Part shown: piece by piece, positions 37,301-50,200 of the stretch
Layout: every line of letters begins with the position of its first letter
How positions within the stretch are numbered: the first letter of the stretch is position 1
NCBI GenBank assembly: GCA_003993805.1
Contig: RSEF01000001.1
Span: forward strand, 152,402,917-152,466,916
Direction of reading: 5' to 3'
From: Himantopus leucocephalus
Lineage: Eukaryota > Chordata > Aves > Charadriiformes > Recurvirostridae
Length of the DNA: 64,000 nucleotides
Notes under the pieces: model-generated
The model's database searches: none
Told to the model about the DNA's origin: nothing
What the model saw: the letters and a program-made list of their open reading frames with translations, nothing else
Made by a program: the position numbers and the translations under genes

Positions 37301-39599
37301 TGCAAGACAGTAGATTCCTTATCAGTGAGCTGTTTTTCCGTAGCTTCCATACTATCTGGCAGAATGGAGGAACACAGGAGTTCTCTGGTCTTCATGTAAT
37401 TGTGGCCCCCACAAAAACTTAAGGTGCTGACCTTTGCCTCTCACACTGTACCTAAGGCCCATTGACTTACTGTGGACTGTGCTTCCCAGAAAAATGCAAT
37501 GAAGGGACATTGTGTCTGAGTCTTGCTCAGTAATTTTTAATTTTGCTGTCTGGTTTAGGAGAGAGAAATACAGCTGATCTTCAGTCTTCTGCTCTGAGGG
37601 AGACCAAAACCCTTTCCTACTCCTTTCTTCATATATTACAGTAGGACTCCATTTACACTGAACTTGCCTCGGAGTGGATCAGGTATTACTCACTTGTACC
37701 TGCTCACGTGGCCATATTGTCAAGTCCAAGTTGCAGTCCCATGAACACATCAGTCTCGCTCCCATCCTTGGATGTGAAATTTTGATGTAAATTTGAGCAT
37801 GTGCATAATTATGGTAATGCTGTTTTATATATATTTTTTAGGAGGTGATCAAGGCTTGTTGAATAGCTTCTTCAGCAACTGGGCAACGGCTGATATTGGC
37901 AAACACTTACCTTTCCTCTATAACTTAAGCAGCAGTGCTGTATACACCTACATTCCTGCTTTCAATCAGTAAGTGGTAATACTTCTGACTGACTGTAAAC
38001 CTCTGTAGTTTGTTAACAAACATTCTATTATAAGAGAGAATAATAATGGCATATTCTGTTGATTATAAATTACAGTAGTCACAAATGATGTTTTGTAAAA
38101 CTCATGCAGTAGAAGCTTAAATGCAATATGAATGTCTTGCATTTGGAGACAGAGAGAGTCCCAGAGTTGGCTACACTGTTTCATATGTTGTTTCAGAGAA
38201 GCTTTTCTCATGTTTGAAAAGATGTAGATTACTTTAGCATGAGTTCCTTGACAGCTTTGCTTTGAATGTTGTTCCCTTCTTTTCCAGTCAGTTCTACGGG
38301 AAACAGTTGGGGTACTTTTTTATTTTTTTAAAAACTATTGTTTCACAGAAGAACCTAAGAAAAATTTGGGCTAGTAATTATAGGTCTCCAAACAATGCAG
38401 TTAGAGAAAGTTTTCTGGCAGAAGGCAAGTTGGATTTAGCATGTCGTGAAGTACTGATCCAGTTACACAAAACACTCTTACTGGAAGGTGAACTTAGGAC
38501 AATGTATTTATTAGTAATTTTTAATATGGGATCAGTTATAACCAATTTTGTTGATTCAGTGTGTGAAGTGGTATTTACTTGTTTGTGACCAGAGTATGCA
38601 GGAGGACTGGAATTGGTACTGCATGAGCCTGTCATTTTCCTTCATGAGATTTTCTACTAGAATCAGCAGCTGGAAGCAAACGGCAATGCAGCCTTTTGTT
38701 TTATGTATTCTGAATGGGATACCTTAAACTATCTTATTAGATAGAAAAAATATTAATATTTGCTGTTGCAAAATGTGAAAATTACCTCACCAATGTGAGT
38801 AAGCCTGTTTCTTTAACAGTTTATATAGGCTAAAAATATATATATATTTAATGTACAGACCTATATGTTTAATCTCTACAGTTTTGGTAGAGATGCCAAA
38901 GTTGTTCACTTCTTGGGAGCGACAAAGCCCTGGAACTACAAATATAACCTCCAAACAAAAAGAGTTATGCAGGATGGCACCACCCCTGGATCTTTTCATC
39001 AACTGTCATTTCTTGCCCTCTGGTGGAATATATACAGTGCCAGTATATTGCCTTTGTTAGAGAAACTTCAAAAGATGGAAGAAGCAGAATCTGAGGAATG
39101 CAAGGTAACTAATAAGGAGTTAGTGGAAATATGCTGAAAATTGTGTTTGCTAGAGGAAGGAATTGCATGAAAAAACATAATATCTATTGACTGGTAGTAG
39201 CAACGATTGCTTCTAGAAGCATCTAAACTAGCAGTTTAGGAAGGATTTTTAGTACTATTGGCTTCCCAAAGATTTCCCCCAGCCCCCTTCTTAATTGGTG
39301 AAAGTTTGTATGGAAAGGTACATGTATAGATTCTGCAAATGAAACACAAAGTACGATACAAATTAGCCACAGAAGGTGATAAACTGGCTATGAAACAAAC
39401 ATTTTTGACTTTTTGAAGCTAAGTTGATATAGACCATCAAACTAGCCCTTGAACTATAGTAAAATTTACCTTTTCAGAACTGCATTACAACTTGTTTTAT
39501 GAGGGTCATAACAAAAAAAATCAGATTTGCAAAGATAGCGTTAATTACATTCAGTACTCGTATGTCAACAAGCATTTACTGAGCTCTTTACAGTGTTTT

Positions 39600-39632
<33 letters not shown>

Positions 39633-42600
39633 TTTTAGTATTGTNATGGTTTCCAGGAATAGAATAAAAAAAATCTGTTGATAAATAGATGATTTCTTGG
39701 AGATCAGCAGCATAAAGTAATGAGTAGGAGAATTATGATTTTTAATTTTGTATCCAGACATGACAATTCAGATCACTTTTATACATATGTAAATATTTTC
39801 TTAATGCTTTTTTAATATTAGACTATTACCTTCATTGAACTAATTGCATAGTCCCATAAGATCAGTTGGACAACTGCCATCAAAGCCCCAAACAGGAATT
39901 TGGTTTGTTAACCTCATAACAAATTGGGAAGCAGAGGAACGAATGGGTAGTTTTTGATCTCACAGGTTAACGTGCTTTAATTTTTAAGAAATTGTGCAGT
40001 AAAGAAATATTTCAGCCATGGTAAAATGAAGGTGGCTAATACCTGTTAGGTTTACCTCCCGATGATGCTGGTATACTCATGAGTGCAAAAATCTAGATTG
40101 CAACATGCTCTGAATCTGGGACCACAAACTTTTGAATTTATTAATTTATTCCTTTAATGCTGAGATCCTTGTAAGGAAGTGAAACTGTTGTAAATAAGAT
40201 TAACCTCCCGCAAAATTGCATTTCAGTGGTGAGATGTTCTTGTTCTTTTAGCACACTTTCAATGGAGTTGAAATTACACTTAGAAAGGTCAGTCCTTCTG
40301 TGGCCAATTCGCTGCAAATGCCTGTGCTTCCAGAGCAGACATATGAAACATATCCCACAGCATGTCCACCTGAGGAGCTCACTTTTGAAGTTGTAAGTAT
40401 GTTGTATATTACTAAATGCAGTAACAAAGTAAAATGATATACTAAAATGAGATATTTTTTTTAATTATGTTTCTGATCTGGGAGATTATTTCTTCAATTT
40501 AGCTGTAGCTATTGAATTTTCTTGCTAGCATCAGAAATAGTCTAAAGAGTGTTTATTTTCTTTTATCTTTAATCATGCGTGCATGATGTGTCTGGAGGTT
40601 GAAATAGTTTGCACTGAATTTTACGAAGAGATTGCTTATTGAAATTTGTTAGGCACTTAATAAAGTGAAATATAAAAAGATTCTGTTACCAAAGTAATCT
40701 TTTGAATATTCAATACTCTTGTGAATTAATATATTTAATATAACTAGAATCCTTTCTATCACTCTTTATGTAGAAATTATTGGGTTTTTTTTTTCCAGAA
40801 GTGTTGACTTGGAAAATTGTTCCCCAAACTTCTGTGATTTGGGCAACAAGGAGTGTCTTAAAAGAATCTGCTGATGATCACTGTAGGGCTTCTGGTTCTT
40901 TTGTTGCTCTTCTTGTATTTTGGTGTTTCTGTTTCACTGACTCCCCTTATTTTATGCAGGAATTAAGTTGGACATAATAGCACAATGTTTCTGCAGGTGT
41001 AAGTCATTATGTCTTGTATGATAAACCATGCTACAGCAAGGTACAATGGAAGAAAATAAAATGAATGTTCTAATGTCATCTCCTATTGTACCTTGTGGAC
41101 TACTCTCTCGTAAGATGAAGACAGTGTTTATGTTCAGTGCATCATCCCTTTAGACTATAGTTACTCCATAAAGTAAAACTGTAGTCTTTCTATGTTTCTT
41201 TTCCACCCTGAGTGTGGAGGGGCTGAAGGAAAACTGCAAACCTTCCAGCTCTATAATTTAAGAATAAATTATTTGCAAAGGATGTGTTATCTTGTGTGCC
41301 TCATGCATCTGACTCCATTGGAAATGCTCAAACCAAATTGAGATGCATTTTCAAGATGTTTGTTTGGGGTAAAACAATCATAATATTCACTTAAAGTAGT
41401 GTCACTAAAATTTAAATTTTTTTTATTTTTTTAATTACTAGGGTTGGTTTATCAGAAGGTCATATTAATAGCCTGATTCCCTTCTTAATTAGGAACACCG
41501 TCATTCCACTTGCTTAGGTTGCTTAGGTTCAGTAGTCTTGTGGGATTGTTTTGTTTTTTGTGAAAGAGACTTCAGAATGGGGTCGGTCTACTCATTTATG
41601 TTTTGATATCAGGCAAAGGCAAATATTTGGGGCAGTATTTTTGGGGCAATCTATTTTACTTGTTTTGGAATTCATTGTTCTGTCCTGATTCTACACATAT
41701 AGAAAGCTCATGAGTTATAGTTATTCTAAACCAAGATTTTTTTCATTGAAGTTTGGTCTCGTGAATGGTAGGCATCTACTGTAAGGTAGCTTTCCAGACT
41801 ATTTCTGTAGTCACTGAAGAATGACAGCCACTCTTGAACCTATTTTAGGATGAGATGAGCTGCCCTCTGGAGGTACTTATCCTAGACTGATTATAGTAGG
41901 AACTTAGATTCAATACCATTTTGATAGCTAAAGCTGAGCGAGATAAATTTTGTCCTCGGTGATAATGTGTTTTGTACCTTTTCCTCCCATCCCCTGCTTT
42001 CCCCTACCCCAAGACTGAAACTGATTTGTATTGTATGAATTCTCATGATAAGAAAACTATGAAAACACATTCTCCTAATAAAACCTCAGTGGCTGTATTT
42101 TTAGCAACCTGTACGTGAAGTTGAACAAAGTGGTTCTAACGTCCATCTCTCTGAGCCTGACAGACCTTCAGAACAACTTGTATTTCATCGTGCGTTTCAG
42201 GAAACCTCAGACCTGGTACACATAGCTTTCTGCATTGTACACCTGTTGATAATTGCATGCACGTCTCTGCTGCCAACATAATTTTGGGCAATGTCAACTA
42301 ATTATGATGCAATGTGCGAATAAATTCTTGACTCGTTTAACTATGTAACTCCTTACCTGCTTCTAATACTGGGGTACGATCCCTTTCTATCAGTTATACT
42401 TTTAGTTTTTAAATGTATGTTTTCCTGTGCTAGCTCCCAAGTAGTAAATGTGTGGTGTTAATTTTAGCTCTCCAATACTAACACAAGCAATGCTGTTTGG
42501 GGTTTATTTGTTCTGTTTTGGGGGATTTTTGTACCTGTTGAAGTGATGTTTCCAAGCAAGCAGAAAATGAATGTACTGTGAGTCAGGCATGAAGCCTAAG

Positions 42601-44282
42601 CTATTGGGCTTTCCTTTGTGATCCTGCACTGCGTTTATCTGTGGGCAGTGTGACAGCAGTGCCAGACTTGGTGTTGATGGGCGTGATAGGGTGTCAAGGA
42701 CTTGTCTTGTAAGGTACATAACACAGCCTTTTTCCTAATGAGGCCTTTTGTATGATTGTGAAGTGCTACAGTGAAATACTTTAAGACTGAGAAACAAAAC
42801 TGTAGGTGTAACTGTAGCTCCCCTGCAGCCAGAGGCGTTTGAGCCCTAGCTAAAATTCTTCATTTCTAAAAACATGATGATTCCTGTCTTGCTGTTAATG
42901 GTAGATAAGGCTTGCCAATGAAAGGAAAGAATCTTCATGGATTACTGTAGTTATGTGTATACAAAGCCTGAAAATTAAATACCAAGTATTGTAGCATATT
43001 TGCATATCTAGGGGGCCAGCATGCTCCTCAGAGTATTTATTCATGTTTAAAGTCATGTAGAGTGGGACCCACATAGGGATACATATGGAAGGATGCAGTT
43101 GCCTAGGCATATAGCATCATGTTCACTGTTTGAAACACCTTACCTTGCCGGCAAGTGCAGGTCTTGCACAAGTCCTGTGCCTTATCTGCCCCAAATCAGC
43201 AGATGTAATGGATATTTCAGGGCATACAGGCAATTTAAGCTGCTGACTCCTGTCCATTAAATTCTGTTCTGAAACACTTTTGTATTGAATTTGTGAGGGT
43301 TTCACTGGAAGGCCATTCTGGTTGATTTCAATTTTGTTTATAACATGAGATGAGTTACTTGCATGGGAGCTTCTTGGAGTAGTACTGAAAGCAGGTTTTC
43401 AGTAGCTGCCTTGATTAGTCCTTGTTATATTTCATCTTTATTACTTGTTATAATTGTTGGGATGTTCTGTTTTTACTGGCGTTGGTCAATCATGGACACG
43501 GTTTTTCTTTCGTGTGGTTGAAGTTATCACTAGTAATGTGTCTTGCATTCTTGCACCTGTGATAACTTGATCTTGAACCAGGATTCACAATTTTGGACCA
43601 TCATTCAAAATGAACTAGTTACTGGTATAATGAATAGTGTCAATCTTTTGAATTAATTTATATGGGTAATATGTCTCTCATCTGCTAAATAATACTGATC
43701 TTGGTGGAGATCAGATAAAACAAATGACCAAAAATTCTAGGAATTTGTGTTCGCATGAAAGCCTGTTGAAGACAAAATTTGCACAGATACATGGTTACGC
43801 TTCATTGTAGGAGCTATTCTACTCTAAACAGGCCGTATTTGTAATATTCTTATTGTGTTGTTGCTGAGAATGCCAAGGTCTGAGTTAAGACAAGTAAAAT
43901 AAATGTTTGGTATGTTCAAAGATGCTATGGCGAGTAATAAAAGCATGGGCAAATGAGATCATCTTATCAAAACAAGAATGAATGTTTTGAATACTGTTTG
44001 TTTTATTGTTTTAACTGGAACTGTGCAAAACAGAAGTTTGACATTTAAGGTTTAACTTCACAGCACTGAAATGAGAACAACCAAATGACTGTTTTCCCAC
44101 TGTTCTGCTTCTTCCCACAGAACGAGGTCAACCGTTCTGTTTCAGAGCTGTCTATTCACTTGAAACCAGAAGAACCAAGTCCAGAAGATGAACGGAGAAA
44201 ATGGGAGGAAGGGCGTATGGACTATATGGGGAAAGATGCTTTTGAACATATCAAAAAGAAATTGGATGCATTTTTACATTAA
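28187..44282 (+). CDS. GYG2: Glycogenin-2, nine coding exons
   Basis: Self-glucosylating glycosyltransferase (GT8 family) that builds the primer for glycogen from UDP-glucose in the cytosol and hands it to glycogen synthase. Exons: 28187-28193, 33939-34080, 35832-36006, 37111-37273, 37842-37968, 38882-39104, 40252-40392, 42105-42215, 44121-44282. They join to 416 codons plus stop, all with GT/AG ends. Visible are the N-terminal [12 protein letters not shown], the metal/UDP-binding DAD (residues 104-106), [14 protein letters not shown], and [14 protein letters not shown], whose first Tyr (197) aligns with glycogenin-1 Tyr195, the glucose acceptor. Then come KVVHFLG and KPWNYKY, an acidic variable linker (about 266-385) and the C-terminal synthase-binding block [28 protein letters not shown] and the neighbours favour GYG2 over GYG1. 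Human GYG2 is longer (501 aa); the shortfall is in the linker. Confidence 0.95.
28194..33938 (+). other. GYG2: GYG2 intron 1
   Basis: 5.7 kb, CpG-rich at its start, then AT-rich with T-runs near 32160-32210. I recognise no exon or named repeat in it. Confidence 0.6.
33939..34080 (+). CDS. GYG2: GYG2 exon 2: N-terminal nucleotide-binding fold
   Basis: Acceptor GCTTACAG ends at 33938 and donor GTAAGG starts at 34081. It encodes [20 protein letters not shown] and on to SSGMR, the first Rossmann-like strand and helix that hold UDP-glucose in GT8 enzymes. Confidence 0.95.
35832..36006 (+). CDS. GYG2: GYG2 exon 3: DxD motif
   Basis: The acceptor ends at 35831 and donor GTGAGT starts at 36007. It encodes [28 protein letters not shown] and FMDADTL. 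The two Asp of DAD coordinate the manganese ion and UDP-glucose. Confidence 0.96.
36468..36934 (+). mobile_element. CR1 LINE 3' fragment in GYG2 intron 3
   Basis: Sense-oriented CR1 tail with typical blocks: GGGCCATTAAGATGATCAGA, CAGCCTGGAGAAGAAAAGGC, ATTAGGAAGAAATTCTTTAC, and an end of CCTTCCAACCCAAACCATTC then a short ATTCTATG tail. It is heavily 5'-truncated and non-coding. Confidence 0.93.
37111..37273 (+). CDS. GYG2: GYG2 exon 4: catalytic core
   Basis: Acceptor TCTGTAAG ends at 37110 and donor GTAAGG starts at 37274. It encodes [29 protein letters not shown] and HGSFD, blocks nearly invariant in vertebrate glycogenins. Confidence 0.96.
37842..37968 (+). CDS. GYG2: GYG2 exon 5: acceptor tyrosine
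   Basis: Acceptor TTTTTTAG ends at 37841 and donor GTAAGT starts at 37969. It encodes [32 protein letters not shown]. Tyr197, the first Tyr of YTY, is the site of glucose attachment by alignment with glycogenin-1 Tyr195. Confidence 0.96.
38882..39104 (+). CDS. GYG2: GYG2 exon 6: end of catalytic domain
   Basis: Acceptor TCTCTACAG ends at 38881 and donor GTAACT starts at 39105. It encodes [17 protein letters not shown] and LALWWNIY, then an acidic helix ([13 protein letters not shown]) that starts the linker. Confidence 0.95.
39600..39630 (+). repeat. Poly-T run in GYG2 intron 6
   Basis: About 30 consecutive T, followed at 39645 by a single N. The N probably reflects trouble reading through the homopolymer. 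Confidence 0.85.
40252..40392 (+). CDS. GYG2: GYG2 exon 7: variable linker
   Basis: Acceptor CTTTTAG ends at 40251 and donor GTAAGT starts at 40393. 47 codons, phase 0 to 0, encode a low-conservation Ser/Pro/Glu-rich linker. It is called from splice signals and phase rather than homology, so it is less sure than the catalytic exons. Confidence 0.8.
42105..42215 (+). CDS. GYG2: GYG2 exon 8: variable linker
   Basis: The acceptor ATTTTTAG ends at 42104. The donor is CTG|GTACAC, weak beyond the GT. 37 codons, phase 0 to 0, encode a Glu/Ser-rich linker. Skipping it would keep the frame, so it may be a cassette exon. Confidence 0.72.
44121..44282 (+). CDS. GYG2: GYG2 exon 9: glycogen-synthase-binding tail
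   Basis: Acceptor CTTCCCACAG ends at 44120. It encodes [18 protein letters not shown] and ends KKLDAFLH, then TAA. This C-terminal block is the conserved segment by which glycogenin binds glycogen synthase. Confidence 0.95.
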   Translation, partial: NEVNRSVSELSIHLKPEEPSPEDERRKWEEGRMDYMGKDAFEHIKKKLDAFLH

Positions 44283-47240
44283 GATGGAGTGTACTGTAAT
44301 GACCGTGATGATCTGTTTCTTCTATAAATGCAATCCTTCAGCACTTTGCGATCTTCATAGTTTATTTGACAACGAAGTTAGAGAGAGATATGGGTCCTCA
44401 TACATTTTGGGAGAAGATTACCAGATACAGACTCTTGTTTTTTTTTAACTGTGCCTCATCTTCATTATGTGTCTCTTCTTCATTGTTCTCCCATAGTGCC
44501 TTCTGAAGTATAATGAATAGTACCTTCTGAGTCTGAACTCTCATACTTATCACTCTTTGCTCCTTCCCATAAGCATTCTGGAGAAACAGTCATGAGTATG
44601 AAACATGTTGGAAGTTGAGATTATTTCACAAATTGAGATTATTCCAGAAGTACTTAGAGAAGATGCTATAAAACTATTTCAGTGAAAACCTTGTTCTTGA
44701 GACCAAGTTAACACTTTCAAGGGCAACCATAGTGTTGACTTCAATATGAGAAAAAAAGTGAGGAGAGGAAATCCTGGCCTCATAGGAGTCTGCAACGAAA
44801 CTTTTAAATTTAAGTATATTTAGGGTTAGAGGAAATTCAGACTTTGTCTGAGATCACTAGTGGATGTTCTCCCTGTTTATAGGAAGCTGCTCAGCCTCAT
44901 CACCAGCATAATGAGGAGTGGTGTAAAACTCTTAAGATAGACTGATAATGTTCGTTAACTTTTTATTTTGTTGCAATAGGATACTGGTTTTTAAAATATT
45001 GTTAGCTTTACTTACGTATTCAGAGTTGCATAGTCAGAGGAAGAAATCCTGACACTATGGTGTAAACCTTCTGGTGCTTTATATCAGTTTGTTTACAGTA
45101 CTTCAGACTGCAGTTGACAAAAGCATTCTTCTTGTGTAGTGTGGTTGCCCCATATTGCAGGCAGTTTGAGTGCAACTGAAAACACAGTTGGCACTTGTTT
45201 TAGGAAACAGGCCCTTTGGAGATCTTTTAAACAATAGCTGTGTGTGGGAACTAACATAAATCTGTGAGTGTAGTTCCAGAAAAATCTGCTGATGAGATTC
45301 CATTATATTAAGTATACTTATGGGGGATTGCTTTGTGAATTTGGGTATTTAAATTTGACTAGTCTCAGCAAGTTTGTCTTAACAAACAAGGAAAAAGAAA
45401 GAAGCTTGACAGGCATGCTAATATGGTAACAGATTTGACACAGTTATTCATAATGCTCCTCAATAGTAGTATAAGAATTCTGCAGTGCTGATGCGGGACT
45501 TGAAACACGTTTCAGTCTTAATATGTCACAAATTTTGGTACAGGTGCACCTAATGAAATAACTTGGGAATTCTGTGTGGAAAGCAATGATGTGACATTGT
45601 GCATCAGAGGGATTGCCATAGATGCTAGTGGAGAGAAAGGCAGGGTAGGAGGGAGGGAATTTTTGTTTCTTTTTCCTCCGTCAGAAAGGATGAAGGGGGG
45701 CAGGGAATAACATGCACAAATTAGGAAAAGAACGAAAGAGTCAAAATGTTCCCTTAAAGGAAGAAAAACTGTCTTTGAGTATTTTAGAATGTATTTCTAA
45801 TATTCACAATAGTGGATTTTCTTTTACTTTTGTGGCATATTTCTGATTTTTATCTAGTTCTTTATTTCTCATTTATTCTAAGCACTCTTAAGGAATCTCT
45901 TTGGTGAGTGTGCTGAATTCAAGCTTCTAGTTCAAATTAGATGTTTAGGGTCTCTGAAGTTGGAGAGAGGTGCCCAGAAGATGATTCTTCTCAATTTCTC
46001 CATTGATCACAAAAGGGACCCTCAACAACCTGCCTCTCCTGGCTAGGTAACCTTCGCATGTTAACACAGGTAGGTGCATTCTACCTCTTGTTGTGTGTGG
46101 CCCAGTTGCAGCACTATGCGGAGATTACAGCGGCTGCAGTGTACTCTTACTTGTGTGGCATTTGGTCTGCTTATTATCCCTGTTCCTTAGTGAACTTGTG
46201 CACTTCTGAGAAAGTTTTTCTGTTTTATAAGCATTATTGCTAATATAATTCAGTTTTTGAAGACTATATAAAATTGTAGTCAAGAATGTGAACTTATGCT
46301 TCATGCAGTGGTACTTTTTACAGTAACTGCTAGATCTTACTGGGCACATTAATTGGATTATGGGAGAAGAATTACTGACATGAAATCAGTAACTGAAAAG
46401 TTTTAAAATAGGCATATAAATGTAGTAAGAGGAGCTGTCATGGAATACATTTGAAAGTGCTAATATGTAAAATGGTACTGAGTGTGGATTATACAATGTT
46501 TTGCAAAGAAATGTAGTACATTAATGTCATGGAAATAAATTAGAAATGGAAAGGACATATGAAGTCATGTGCTTATCAGATGATGCAGAGTTACAGGTTG
46601 TTTATGTTGTGCCAGGGAGTATTATTTGAGACTGACTGGTTACTTTAATATGGTTTTTAATTGTATTAAATTGCTTTTGAGACATTAGCACTACCTGCTG
46701 AACAGAATTAAAAGGTGTGAGTTATTAGTTCTACAGACATACATAATTATAAGCTTTAGGATTTCTTGAATTAGCACAACAGTAGTTGGTCTATTGTATT
46801 CCATGGAAAAGCATATCTGTGGTTAAAAACCCTGCCCGAGTTTTTGTGTACTGTCTTCACACAAGAAATGTTGAACTAGTTACAAGTAATGTGGTGTCAT
46901 ACTGGATTCTAGCACAGTACTGTTGTCACCAGAATGTGAGAAGGGAGAATCTTGTGAGTGAATTCAGAATTTGCAAGTGCTGTGCTTTGGGCAGCATTCT
47001 TTGCTCTGAAGGACATCATTCTGAAATCTTGGGGCTACAAGCAGGTCTGGGGGTGTTAGGGGCTGCATGTTGCCATGAACCACAAGGTTGGGGTTTGCTA
47101 AGTTGAAACATGACTTGGAAATAAAACCTAGCAAGCTTCACCTAGAATTTTTTCCATGTTTAAGTGTCGTATAGCCCCAGGTATTTTTAGGGTAAATAAA
47201 GTTAAGAAATGTAGGCTTTTTGGTGGCACCATTCCTCCCT
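44283..47240 (+). other. GYG2: Probable GYG2 3' UTR and downstream flank
   Basis: AT-rich, non-coding. Candidate AATAAA signals lie at 46534-46539, 47120-47125 and 47195-47200. There is none of that form soon after the stop, so either the 3' UTR is long or a variant hexamer is used. Confidence 0.35.
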
Positions 47241-50200
47241 AAACAAGGCATATTTTTACTTTAGCAATTTGGAAGGCACTATAGAATAATAAACTCAATG
47301 AAATGTAAAGGGGAAAAAAATGGCATGGTAAAATGAGAACCACTGAAGATCTTTTACCAGCTGGTCTGTGCGTGTGTGTGACTGAGAGTTTTTCTCAGTA
47401 GTGACCTGAGAAGCAGCTGTAAGGATTTTGAAAGGTCGGACTCTGACCTATTGCTGTGTCGCAGACTGTATTTAAAGAGGACAGCTTGTGTGTTTAAAAC
47501 AAAACATGCTGCTTCATCTTCTGTCATGTGCTTAGAGTTATTCACAGCTAGACTTAGAGGGTAATTTATTGGGTGCTCTTCATGTATAAACAGGAGATAG
47601 TGTGGGTGTGCCACAAGGAAAATTCTTGGAAATTTTAGACATGTGGGTTAATGCACTTTCCTAGCCTAGAGGAAAAGGAGACTGTTGTTCTTGAAATATC
47701 ACTTTACTTACTGTCTGGTCTCTTGTTGAGGACCTTTCCAACTGGGTTGCTCTTGGGAAAGAAGTAGTTACCTTTGTGTCTCTAATTCAGTCAGCGCACG
47801 TCAGTTGTTTTGTAAGGCTGGTATTTGAAAAAAAAAAATAAATGCTTAGTTACTTTTTTACCTTGATTTTTCTGTCCATGGATGGGAGGCTGGGTTAGTA
47901 GCAGGTGGCTTTATACATTTGCATGTTCCTGAGAATGTCTACTTGTTCAACAGAAACAAGTCTGCAGTATGCCTATTTATTCCTTAATGGGGCCGATTCT
48001 GTTGTTTTGCTAATCTAAACTGTTCTGATTCCTACAGTTTGAAAATAATATGATTAGGTCAGTCTATGGAAAAAAAAAGTTTTATATATTAGATTGCTTT
48101 TCTCCCTCAGTTTTCGCTTCATCATTTCGGGATTTTATTTCTCTGGTTTTATTTTTTAAAAAAATCAGCCCTATAAATGAGATTAAATGCATAGCAGTCA
48201 ATTCTTAAATAGGCTGCAAAAATACACGTCAGTTAATACTAGTCATTAAAGTAGTCTGCATTTTCAGTATATTGGCTACAAAATGCTTCAGTTGAAGTTC
48301 TGTTCAACCTAAGTTGGCTGGCTCATAAATAATAGTTTCTTTGGTCCTGATGGTTTAAAGGGGTGACACTTAAGCAATATGTTGCATTCTGGTATAAACT
48401 TTCAACTTGTTGTAATAACAGCATACTATAATTGTAGCAAAGGCAGTTTAAAAAAAAAATACAATGATACTTAATTTACTTTAAAACATTATAAAAACTA
48501 ATTGTTAGAAGACTGATGATGATATACTATGCAGACAGTTGCAGGCATTTTTCCTGAATTTTACTTTGACTGTTGTCAGAACACTTTCAACTTCAAGAAA
48601 CTGGAGGGGAAAAAAAATTAAAATTCCAAGAGAGCCAGGCTCTGACTTGTGATTATTTTAATACTTTTCCCACTTCAGGATGGTATGATCTTAACTACCT
48701 TGGAAAAGTGTTTGTTCCCTTTTATGGTACTGTACAGGGTTCTGAACCATGGTAAACATACGTGATTTTCTTATAGATATGTAATATCAGAAACAGGTGA
48801 TTTGCTTCACTTTACAGAACTATGATTTTCAAGGCCTTCTTATAGTATTAAATACTTGGAACAAAACTGATTGCATGTGATGGGTGGGTACCTGTTTTAT
48901 GTTTTGTTTAGTTTAAAGACTTATTTTTTAAAACCTCCTTAAATTCTTTGTGTTTCCAAACCTTTTACTTAGAGCTTTTAGACAAATGGCAGAACAGAAG
49001 CCAGGGTTGTTTGGAACCTGTAATATCCCCAATTATCTTAGAAATGTGGGGTTGTTGTGGATTTTTTTAATATTTTTTTTTCATTGTTTTCAAAAATCTT
49101 AGTAATGCAGTAGTATGGTAATTCAAAGCGAAACTAGGTTTCTAGTGAATTTGATTTTTACAGAGTTGTTTAGATGTAACATTCCAATCAAAACATTCTA
49201 CAAAAATCCTCCAATATTTTATTCACACTATATGTATGTGTGTGTGCATGTATTTTAACCTACAGACTGGTGGTGAGCAAGAGTTTTTTCATATTTACTC
49301 CTTTGTTTTGGTCATTTATGCAAATGTTTCTCAAATATACTCAGAGTCCCTAGGAATTTCAAGCTGGATAAACTTTGAGCTCAAATTGCTTTTCTCAGTT
49401 TATCCGTTACACAAGTTATTTTGCATCCTCAAATGATGGGATCTTGTGATCCATGCTCTGGCTTTTCCTTGGGTCCCAGCAGGGAGCAAAGCGATGTGTC
49501 TGATACTTAAACATGATGAAGTGAGGTCTTTTAGAAGCTTATTGTCTCACAACTGTGAGACTCGATACTTGCTTTGTTGAGTCAGTCTAATGCAGCAATT
49601 CCAAATGTCATTTAATAATCATCAAACTATTTAGATGGCAGTCAGCTTCATACAACACGAATGTCAAACATTTGTACGGTTCAGCCACAGCTCTTTCAGT
49701 AAAAACAAACTTAATTTGTTACAGAGTAATGATTCCCTCTCTATGGTGTCTATGTTTAACCATTTCTAGGCAAGTTCTCCTATAGTTAACACTAGTTTGG
49801 AGATTTGCCAATTACCTCAGGTTTTCCCAATAGGCCATTTTATGTGGTGCTTGCTCCCTTCTACAAAGGGAGAGACCATGAGGAAAAAAAAGGAGAAAGT
49901 ATATAATTTGGCTTTTATCCTTATATTCATATATTTTGCAAAAGACCTTTATAGATGATTTTTTCAAGCAAACCCAGGTAACCAACTTAAGAGTTTATTT
50001 CTTTCAGTATTATTCAAATGCAAACAGGTTTTGTAACAGCTTCTTACCTATTACTGCATTTTACGTGGAAGTGGACACCAGGAAAGGTCTTAAGTGCGAT
50101 GTTGGGTTCACCTGCTTTATGCGGAATATACCTTTCCCAGGAGGCCAGAATAACAGCTTGTGCAGAGCTTGCATGTTCTGGTTAGAGTGTATACAGATGA

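Noticed and set aside
38262..38588. 108-codon frame (+) between GYG2 exons 5 and 6
   Set aside because: Exons 5 and 6 join in phase without it (CA|T), and the translation matches no part of glycogenin.
44188..44448. 86-codon frame (+) at the end of GYG2
   Set aside because: It is a shifted-frame shadow of GYG2 exon 9; the true frame carries the conserved synthase-binding block and stops at 44282.
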